A DNA stretch of 30,602 nucleotides from a virus, in IMG/VR virus record IMGVR_UViG_3300034418_004552, positions 1 to 30,602 of that record. One strand, 5' to 3'. The stretch's first letter is position 1, and every line of letters starts with the position of its first letter. Made by a program: the position numbers and the translations under genes. Shown piece by piece: positions 24,690-30,602 of the stretch. The notes below the pieces were generated by a model. It ran no database searches, had not been told where the DNA came from, and saw nothing but the letters and a program-made list of their open reading frames with translations.

Positions 24690-25937
24690 TTATAAACTTA
24701 GTAAATCTTTTTTAAAATGTCTGAGGGTGTAATCTTTTTTATTGGTTACAGTTTTATATATCTTAGTTTCGATTCCTCTCTCTGCAAATATCCAATACAC
24801 ATCACTCACTTTTGAATCTTTGGTAGTCATTCTGTCACGAGACTGCCAATAACTAAGAGCAGAAAAATCTATGTTGTAATACACAAGGCAGTCAGCTTCC
24901 TTTAAACTTATTCCTTCTCGCCCACTTACTATTTGAAGCGCTATATTTTTATTGGTTGCCTTGAACTCCTCCAGGTCATCAGTCAAGTCATCTCCGTACA
25001 CCTCTTTTAAGGCATCATACTCGGCTTTAAACTTATAATATATGCCTACCTTCTTATCTTTAAATTCAGTGCGTATAAACTTAGCTTTTGACAAGTCGGT
25101 TACCATACGCTTTCCGTTCTCCAACTTGACAGTTCCAGAAAAAAGCTGGTGAATCTTTGACATCTTCTTTACCCCAGTGTCACCGAGTATAACCTCCTTA
25201 GTTTTCTTTCCTGTTATAATACCATACTCCCTCATCTCCTTTACAAAGTTATATGTCAGCTCACTCATCCTAACCTTGAGAACATGCTCTCTTATCTCTG
25301 ACTTAAAACCTGCCTCCTTCTGAGTATAACTTATCATGTATGGTTTCATCCTGTCAAGTATTGCCGGTTTACCATCATCGTAGTTGTTTATGTGGAAGGA
25401 GTTAATTATTTTCTGGACTACATTAACATACTCTTTAGCAAACTTATAAAAGCTTTTGTATTCAATGAATGGATTCTTAGGACAAGCATACACTTGATGG
25501 TATATCTGACTAAATGATTCTGGAGTTGGAGTTCCAGACATCAGAATAACATAAGGGTTTTGTTTTAATATTATTTCTTTAACTAGCTTAGTTCTCTTAC
25601 TTGGTTTTGGATAAGCTCCAAGCGTGTGCGCCTCATCAAGAACAATTAAATCAAACGTGTTAGGTTGATTGATTCTTACTTTATGAAGGCTTTCGTAATT
25701 TATTATAGTTATATTATAACTTGGCTTGAGTTTATTAAAGTCAGTATCAATAGAACTAATTGCTTTTTTCTTGGTGACAAACAAAAGATTCTTAATGCCT
25801 AGTTTCTCTGCCACTCCCAGAGCAGTCAGAGTCTTTCCTGTTCTGACTTCCATTGAAAGATAAACGAAGCGGTGTGCCTGAAGCACACCCTTCGCTTTCT
25901 CAATTATCTGTATTTGATAATCTCTGAACTCTACCAT
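24690..25937 (-). CDS. SF2 (SNF2-like) DNA helicase/translocase
   Basis: This 415-aa protein has the motifs of an SF2 ATPase: a Q-like FRDYQIQII (4-12), Walker A MEVRTGKT (29-36), DEAH (101-104), SGTP (134-137), and a C-terminal lobe with QIVSGREGISL and motif VI-like QSRDRMTT. Family members use ATP to move along or remodel double-stranded DNA. Phage versions often sit beside VRR-NUC nucleases, as here. The ATG at 25937 is chosen because it forms a TAATG overlap with the previous gene. A frame open a further 45 bases upstream would overlap that gene more. Confidence 0.88.
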   Translation of the reverse strand: MVEFRDYQIQIIEKAKGVLQAHRFVYLSMEVRTGKTLTALGVAEKLGIKNLLFVTKKKAISSIDTDFNKLKPSYNITIINYESLHKVRINQPNTFDLIVLDEAHTLGAYPKPSKRTKLVKEIILKQNPYVILMSGTPTPESFSQIYHQVYACPKNPFIEYKSFYKFAKEYVNVVQKIINSFHINNYDDGKPAILDRMKPYMISYTQKEAGFKSEIREHVLKVRMSELTYNFVKEMREYGIITGKKTKEVILGDTGVKKMSKIHQLFSGTVKLENGKRMVTDLSKAKFIRTEFKDKKVGIYYKFKAEYDALKEVYGDDLTDDLEEFKATNKNIALQIVSGREGISLKEADCLVYYNIDFSALSYWQSRDRMTTKDSKVSDVYWIFAERGIETKIYKTVTNKKDYTLRHFKKDLLSL

Positions 25938-26344
25938 TATTTTACATAATAACTTTGAGCCGCTTTGCCCCCACAATTCCATGAGTCCTTGTGTAGACCT
26001 TGGTCAATACAGGTTAGATGTCTTGAGGTATGTATGACATACACCTTTGATTCATCGACAGGAAACTCTTTGACTTTATATCTTTTGTTTCCATTCCTTT
26101 TCAATGGTGATTGTCTTGGTGAAAAACCATTCTCAATAAGAAATGCTTCGAACACTCTCTCATTGTTTGGCATCATCTTCATTTCAAGACCTATCTCAAA
26201 TAATCTTTGCATTACTTGAAAATATTCCAACCCTGTAGCATGAGCACAAGCTCTTACGACACAGTCATGTGTGCGTAACTCCTTAACTCTCTGGAAGTAT
26301 TTTTCTCTACCTCCATAAGACTTTAAGTATTCAATTGTTTTCAT
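25937..26344 (-). CDS. Papain-like (C39-type fold) protein
   Basis: This 135-aa protein has a layout like small papain-fold proteins of phages. An N-terminal helix carries C28 in THDCVVRACAHATG. A middle segment with VFEAFLIENGF follows. Strands then lead to H109 in SRHLTCIDQG, and DSWN (120-123) comes just after. Cys, His and Asp/Asn therefore appear in the order of a cysteine peptidase triad. Activity and substrate are unknown. Its place between primase-helicase and SF2 helicase suggests a processing or host-takeover role, which is a guess. It is the first gene after the best promoter in the window and is coupled to the helicase gene by TAATG. Confidence 0.5.
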   Translation of the reverse strand: MKTIEYLKSYGGREKYFQRVKELRTHDCVVRACAHATGLEYFQVMQRLFEIGLEMKMMPNNERVFEAFLIENGFSPRQSPLKRNGNKRYKVKEFPVDESKVYVIHTSRHLTCIDQGLHKDSWNCGGKAAQSYYVK

Positions 26345-26391
26345 ATTACAATTTGTTTGTTAAACATAATTTTGCCGAACTAACGACAATA

Positions 26392-26423
26392 CAAAGATAC
26401 GACAAAAGTTTTACAATTCCAAA
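26392..26423 (-). promoter_or_regulatory. Bacteroidota promoter TTTG-N20-TATCTTTG
   Basis: Read on the - strand, TTTG (26423-26420) is followed after 20 bases by TATCTTTG (26399-26392). This matches both elements of the Bacteroidota housekeeping consensus at the usual spacing. It lies in the largest gap of the - strand block, about 50 bases before the ATG at 26344. It should drive the papain-like gene and the tightly linked genes after it. Confidence 0.75.
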
Positions 26424-26442
26424 TCCTAGTCATAGCAAGGCT

Positions 26443-28842
26443 TTAGAAAGCTGGTTCAATGTCTGGTTCTGTTAATTCTATCCATCGACCCGTCATATCC
26501 TTTCCTTCTACAGGAGGGTGACCTGTCGCATATTCTGCATAAGAATGAAGCCATTTATAAAAGACCTGTCTACTTATGGTCATCCTAGATTTCGGTCCAT
26601 AGTCTGGGTATTCATTAATGAAATCAAAGTACAATTCATTCTTGTATATTTTTAAGCCAACCCCTAACTTGTCATTTTCATTTGATTCAGCTAACAATCC
26701 ACACCACTCAATAAAGTCATGAGATGTAGAAGCTGATAGTTGTCTGATTTTAAGATTAACAAACTCACTTTCAATTAAGCCCTCTCTTAAATACAACTGT
26801 AGACACTCAATCATATAGTTATCAAACACACACCACTCATCATCATCCCAATCTCCAAAGAACAATTTACCAAACTCATCCTGTGGTGTATAAGATTTAG
26901 TATAGTGTTGGTATAACTCAAGCTCCCACTTCCTTCTTTGAAAAGAATTACCTGTACCTTTTATGGCATAGTTTGTGGTGATAGCTATCTTAGGGCTCTT
27001 GTTAAATGGTATCTTAATTGCATCCTTATTCTTTTTCTCAAGAGTTAATCCCTCTGTCACCACACTAAACAATCTTTCAAAGTTGAAATACTTCTTGACA
27101 TCATCAAAGCAAAGTATCTGAGTATCCACAGAAACTAACTGGTATGCAAATGATTTCTCAAATGCAAATGCTTTTCCATCTATAGTCACTAACTTTTTCA
27201 TGTGGCTTAAAGCATTCATAAATATACCCTTCCCTGTCCCACCTTCTGGATTGTCTGAGATAACCTCATCATTAAGTATGACCGCTGGACAGTACGATAA
27301 GTTCTTATGACCATGCATTAGAAATCCTATCGTTGACTCCATAGACAGAGTTCTCTTTTCGTTTTGGCCACACACATTATGTATAAATGTTTTATAGTCA
27401 CACTCGGTTATTAGACACTCACGAAACGCCCTGTCAATCACTTGGTCTTTCCAAACATACCCATCAAGGTCTACATAATCTATAGCTGACACCTCGTATT
27501 TCTTAATCTGTACAGCACAATTTTTAAAATATAAATAAGATGTATCCTTAGTATCTTCTATAAAATACACATCAATTGTGTTAATTAATGTAAGAAACTC
27601 CTCTTTAAAGAACCTAGTCTGCTCTGCAAAGTAATTATAAATAGACACATCTTCAATTTGGTACAAGTAGTCAAGAACGAAATCTTTTATCTCTTTCTCG
27701 GTTGAATGGTCTATAAGATTATTAGTTACCCTTACAAATACAAAACTCTTACTACCTTCCGGTGCATACTTATAGAAACCATTGTCTTCTAAAAACTTTT
27801 TAAAATATAATGGCACTATCTTTATAACACCCTTCTCTGTCTTAGTCCAGAACTCCTCATCCTTACCCTCTTCCGCTTTCTTAATAACCGCATCAATAGT
27901 ATACTCTGGTAACTCTGTTCTTTGCAAGTCTTTCTTTACATCTTTCTTTGGCTCACCCCTCTTAAGTCTTTGCTTAACATTGTCAATTATTTCAGTGTTC
28001 TCATAATACTTTGTGTTAAAAAGATGAGTCTTGCTATAAGCTGAATCGATTGTATTATCTATCTCTCTGGATGGAAAGTCTTTTGTTGCATAGTTATTAC
28101 ATATGATAGAGGCAGTTGTCTTGTTAATTCCAAACTCATTTAATGCTTGAGCTATCACATATACATTGTGATTTCTCTGACCCTCTGTCATAGGGTATTT
28201 AGTTTGCCACCACTTGAGAAGTATCTCTACTATCTTTCTCTCGTCTGTAATTTTTAATAGTGGTTGACCTTGTGCTAAATGCTTTTCTTGGTATTCTTCT
28301 TCTTCTAACTTTTCCCATAAATTACTTTTCTGGTTGACATAGATTTGTTTATCAAAACTTTCATAACATACTCTTGATATATTTTTTGATGTAGTATCAA
28401 AGTAAGGAGATGCAAAATGTTTTTTTAGTGCATTGAAATACTTTGTGTGGTTCTCTGAGTCCTTCGGTATCCTTACTAAAACCTTTAATCCATTTCCAGA
28501 AGGTGATACAAAAACTGCAAAGACAAACTTATTTTTTTCAAACTTCGCCCTGTCATCTGTCAGGTCTTTCTTTTTTTCATATCCATCAAAGTCTAAACAG
28601 ATAAGGCCACTATGCTCAACCAGTGCCGAGTCAGACCTCTTATTAAACACACCAGAAAAACATATTGATGGTAATTTTTTCTTAAGCTCGTTCCTCTCTG
28701 ACTTATTCTTTTCGTTTCTTATTCTCTTGACCAGCTCACTATTCTTTCCTTCTTTAATCCTGTCCAGTATAAACATCACATCTCTGTGAAAAGGTGTATC
28801 GGTCTCCAGTATGTTTTTAAATATTGTAACTTCTGTTTTCAA
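26443..28842 (-). CDS. Primase-helicase (VirE-N/BT4734-like primase plus D5-like SF3 helicase)
   Basis: This protein of about 799 aa joins two parts. The N-terminal third resembles the BT4734/VirE-N primase-related domain: CLDFDGYE, SPSGNGLKVLVRIP and SRVCYESFD. A PriCT-like helical segment follows (RNHNVYVIAQALNEFG). The C-terminal half is a D5-like SF3 ATPase with Walker A EGGTGKG, Walker B LCFDDV, motif C KIAITTN and an arginine-finger-like RRKWELE. It probably primes and unwinds phage DNA and is the central replication protein here. No ATG fits the start. The TTG at 28842, directly after an A/C-rich leader, gives the N-terminus LKTEVTIFKN. A TTG at 28884 would add 14 residues rich in Ser and Phe. 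Confidence 0.85.
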   Translation of the reverse strand: MKTEVTIFKNILETDTPFHRDVMFILDRIKEGKNSELVKRIRNEKNKSERNELKKKLPSICFSGVFNKRSDSALVEHSGLICLDFDGYEKKKDLTDDRAKFEKNKFVFAVFVSPSGNGLKVLVRIPKDSENHTKYFNALKKHFASPYFDTTSKNISRVCYESFDKQIYVNQKSNLWEKLEEEEYQEKHLAQGQPLLKITDERKIVEILLKWWQTKYPMTEGQRNHNVYVIAQALNEFGINKTTASIICNNYATKDFPSREIDNTIDSAYSKTHLFNTKYYENTEIIDNVKQRLKRGEPKKDVKKDLQRTELPEYTIDAVIKKAEEGKDEEFWTKTEKGVIKIVPLYFKKFLEDNGFYKYAPEGSKSFVFVRVTNNLIDHSTEKEIKDFVLDYLYQIEDVSIYNYFAEQTRFFKEEFLTLINTIDVYFIEDTKDTSYLYFKNCAVQIKKYEVSAIDYVDLDGYVWKDQVIDRAFRECLITECDYKTFIHNVCGQNEKRTLSMESTIGFLMHGHKNLSYCPAVILNDEVISDNPEGGTGKGIFMNALSHMKKLVTIDGKAFAFEKSFAYQLVSVDTQILCFDDVKKYFNFERLFSVVTEGLTLEKKNKDAIKIPFNKSPKIAITTNYAIKGTGNSFQRRKWELELYQHYTKSYTPQDEFGKLFFGDWDDDEWCVFDNYMIECLQLYLREGLIESEFVNLKIRQLSASTSHDFIEWCGLLAESNENDKLGVGLKIYKNELYFDFINEYPDYGPKSRMTISRQVFYKWLHSYAEYATGHPPVEGKDMTGRWIELTEPDIEPAF

Positions 28843-28870
28843 TTTGTTTGTTTGTTTGTTAAAAAAGGAG

Positions 28871-28911
28871 GAGGAGAAAACCAATTAATATGAAAAGAAA
28901 AAAATCTCCTC
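28871..28911 (-). promoter_or_regulatory. Hairpin in the primase-helicase leader
   Basis: GAGGAGA and TCTCCTC form a 7-bp inverted repeat around a 27-base A/T-rich loop, just upstream of the primase-helicase start on the - strand. It may end transcription from upstream genes or control the primase-helicase mRNA. The long loop makes it a weak candidate. Confidence 0.25.
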
Positions 28912-28923
28912 ACTCCTGTTATA

Positions 28924-28937
28924 AATTAAATTTAATT
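28924..28937. promoter_or_regulatory. Perfect 14-bp AT palindrome
   Basis: AATTAAATTTAATT reads the same on both strands and lies in the gap between the DUF736-like gene and the primase-helicase gene. It could be a regulator site, but palindromes of A and T arise easily in DNA of this composition. Confidence 0.25.
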
Positions 28938-28939
28938 AA

Positions 28940-29176
28940 CTAGAAAAGGTCTTCACCTTTTTTATCTGCCTTATCTTCAGGCTTGACATAAGGTTTGCTT
29001 TGCTTGATAGAAATCTTTGGGTCACCTGCTTGGGTAGTTCCATTCCACCCAGCAATCTCCCAAACAACTCCATTAAGGTCTGTCATTGTACCCTTATGGT
29101 CAGGTTGGTTTTCTTTTTCCTTGTACTTGTTTGGAAATAAAGAACCCATCCCATCCTTGTGTTTGTATTCACTCAT
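28940..29176 (-). CDS. DUF736-like protein with an SSB-like acidic tail
   Basis: This 78-aa protein contains GSLFPNKYKEKENQPDHKG, then GVVWEIAGWNG and ISIKQSKPYVK. This order resembles DUF736 proteins, small beta-rich proteins common on plasmids and phages. It ends in DKKGEDLF, an acidic tip finishing in Phe like the C-terminal tail of single-stranded DNA-binding proteins. Placed between exonuclease/annealing genes and the primase-helicase, a single-stranded DNA-binding role is plausible but unproven. It starts after an ATATAT run with no Shine-Dalgarno site. Confidence 0.55.
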   Translation of the reverse strand: MSEYKHKDGMGSLFPNKYKEKENQPDHKGTMTDLNGVVWEIAGWNGTTQAGDPKISIKQSKPYVKPEDKADKKGEDLF

Positions 29177-29186
29177 ATATATATAT

Positions 29187-30008
29187 TTAAATTACTCTTC
29201 TCGTGTACGACTTTCGCACATCGTGTGTTGCACCTTCCCCAAAAAACTTATCGTAGTTTGCTAGTGCACTCATAACTGCCATCTTACCACCCTCAAGAGT
29301 TTGGTCTGATGGAGTTATCTCTTCAATGTCATAATAAATATCACCATCGTTATTTATCTTTTTCTTTTTACCAAAGAAAATAAACTTAAAGTCCATGCCA
29401 AAAAGTTGTTTATATAAATAACACTGGGAGTCGTATCCGAAATCTCTCATCCTAAAAATATTTATATCTGAAGGATTGCTCCCTGTGGTTTTTAAATCTA
29501 CTATAACATACTGACCATCCACATCTAAAGTGATAAGGTCAGCCTTACCTTTAAACATGTGGCCATGTATCTCAGCTATTGCTGGTTGCTCTTTTAATGC
29601 AATTGGATTATTAAGTAAAGCTCTAACAATATCAGAACCATACTCTGACTTTGGATTCATCACCCAATCTGCTAGGTCTTTTATTTCCTGAGCCTCAGAA
29701 GTTCTTAAAACAAAATCAACATTGTTGTCTTCTTTGTACTGCTTGTACTCTTTACTTGCTCTAGTCTTTACATCAACCATCGCAAAATCTTTTGCCTTGT
29801 CTGGCTCAAGTAAAAGTTGATGGAAGTATTTCCCTAGCTCTAAGTTTTTCATCTGGTCATCAGAAAACTTTTTCGTTGAACGAAACTCTTTGGCTGAACT
29901 TTCAGACTTAAGATACTTAAGGTCAGAGTTGGATAAGAACTGCTTACCAAACTCACCATAGTATAACTCATCATCTTTAAGTTGCTCTATTATTTTATCT
30001 CTATCCAT
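29187..30008 (-). CDS. RecE/exonuclease VIII-like PD-(D/E)XK exonuclease
   Basis: This 273-aa protein has the order of landmarks seen in RecE-type phage exonucleases: LSNSDLKYL (25-33), GKYFHQLLLEP with H63 (59-69), HGHMFKGKADLI with D157, VIVDLKTTG with D171 and K173, and the YDSQCYLY motif with Q195 and Y199. Such enzymes degrade one strand of duplex DNA 5' to 3' and leave single strands for an annealing protein. The gene overlaps the upstream Erf-type gene by eight bases, so the two probably work as a recombination pair. Confidence 0.82.
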   Translation of the reverse strand: MDRDKIIEQLKDDELYYGEFGKQFLSNSDLKYLKSESSAKEFRSTKKFSDDQMKNLELGKYFHQLLLEPDKAKDFAMVDVKTRASKEYKQYKEDNNVDFVLRTSEAQEIKDLADWVMNPKSEYGSDIVRALLNNPIALKEQPAIAEIHGHMFKGKADLITLDVDGQYVIVDLKTTGSNPSDINIFRMRDFGYDSQCYLYKQLFGMDFKFIFFGKKKKINNDGDIYYDIEEITPSDQTLEGGKMAVMSALANYDKFFGEGATHDVRKSYTRRVI

Positions 30009-30573
30009 AAAGCTCTTTTTCTAATTTTTGTAACTGCTCTATATCAATTACAAAGTTTTCAGATATCAACACTTGAATTTGCTTCCAAGTCTTTTTATCT
30101 TTTTGCTTTGCCTTTGCACTCATTAGTATGTTTTTATAATTAGCATCACTCATGATAGGTTTTGAAGATGTTGATACAGATGCTGGAGCTGGGTCATCGT
30201 TTGCATCGATGTCCTCATCAGGTGCAATACCTAGCATACCAGCTAATGCATATCTTCTATAGTAAGTTATCCCAGCCCCTACACTTTGGTAAAGATTCAT
30301 AGAACCAAGCTTAACCTCAGAGACTGGAGTCCAGCTTTCGATAGCCTCACCAGAATCTATGTGTGCAAGAGTTGTTTTAACAGATGGCAACCTAGACTGC
30401 TCATCAGTATCAATAGACTGAATTAGCACCAGTCCATTCTTATTTAATATTGGAGTAACAATTTTAATTAGGGTTTCTAGTTTACAATACTTGTAACCAT
30501 ACCCAGAGGAATCTTTTGGTATCCCCTTTAATTCTTTCTGGAACTGAGCCAGAGATTTATATATATTTTTCAT
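30001..30573 (-). CDS. Erf-type single-strand annealing protein
   Basis: This 190-aa protein matches the ERF superfamily. YKYCKLETLIKIVTPILNKNGL (27-48) is followed by TTLAHIDSGEAIES, then the core QSVGAGITYYRRYALAGMLGI (95-115) and an acidic DEDIDAND. Proteins of this family bind single-stranded DNA and anneal complementary strands in phage recombination and replication. A C-terminal helical region (about 140-190) follows a Ser/Pro-rich hinge. The start is the ATG at 30573. It is the first gene of the - strand block visible here; more genes may lie past the right edge. Confidence 0.88.
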   Translation of the reverse strand: MKNIYKSLAQFQKELKGIPKDSSGYGYKYCKLETLIKIVTPILNKNGLVLIQSIDTDEQSRLPSVKTTLAHIDSGEAIESWTPVSEVKLGSMNLYQSVGAGITYYRRYALAGMLGIAPDEDIDANDDPAPASVSTSSKPIMSDANYKNILMSAKAKQKDKKTWKQIQVLISENFVIDIEQLQKLEKELYG

Positions 30574-30602
30574 TAGTTATTTTTGTGTTAGTTTATAATA
30601 CT

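Noticed and set aside
28867-28943. AGGAGG on the + strand followed by an ATG
   Set aside because: The spacing is too long, the frame is only 17 codons, and these hosts do not rely on Shine-Dalgarno sites.

Overview
This window is part of an AT-rich tailed-phage (or prophage) genome, probably podovirus-like, infecting a member of the Bacteroidota and most likely a marine or aquatic flavobacterium. The host call rests on three things seen in the sequence: Bacteroidota-type promoter boxes (TAnnTTTG, at one site with an upstream TTTG 20 bp away), A-rich leaders without Shine-Dalgarno sites, and gene families typical of phages from these hosts. No integrase, tRNA, rRNA, CRISPR array or insertion sequence was recognised. 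No portal, capsid, terminase, lysis or DNA polymerase gene was seen, so those must lie outside the window.

Layout. Positions 1-21828 are read on the + strand and hold late virion genes. In order they are the 3' end of an upstream gene, a 1645-aa tail stabilisation/hub-like protein, a 949-aa modular Cys- and Pro-rich fibre-like protein, a four-gene modification cassette (two-domain prolyl-4-hydroxylase-like oxygenase, O-fucosyltransferase-like enzyme, GT60-like glycosyltransferase, GDP-mannose 3,5-epimerase), a second modular fibre-like protein, a GNAT-like gene, three probable ejection/internal virion proteins and a 59-aa basic protein. Positions 21895-30573 are read on the - strand and hold the DNA-metabolism genes. 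In transcription order these are an Erf-type annealing protein, a RecE-like exonuclease, a DUF736-like protein, a primase-helicase, a papain-like protein, an SF2 helicase, two small nuclease-like proteins, a DnaA domain IV-like protein, several small unknowns and a metallophosphoesterase. The two blocks converge on an AT-rich hairpin at 21830-21858.

The most notable feature is the cassette at 7911-12055. A prolyl 4-hydroxylase-like enzyme, a transferase of the family that includes the hydroxyproline GlcNAc-transferase of eukaryotic Skp1 modification (GT60), an O-fucosyltransferase-like enzyme and the enzyme that makes GDP-L-galactose sit in one overlapping gene run. It is flanked on both sides by virion proteins with long Ser/Thr/Ala-Pro linkers. 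The inference is that the phage hydroxylates and glycosylates prolines in its own fibre linkers, much as plants decorate extensins and arabinogalactan proteins.

Genes are packed tightly and often overlap by ATGA or TAATG junctions. No gene-free stretch exceeds 300 bases; the longest gap is about 100 bases (26345-26442) and holds a promoter.
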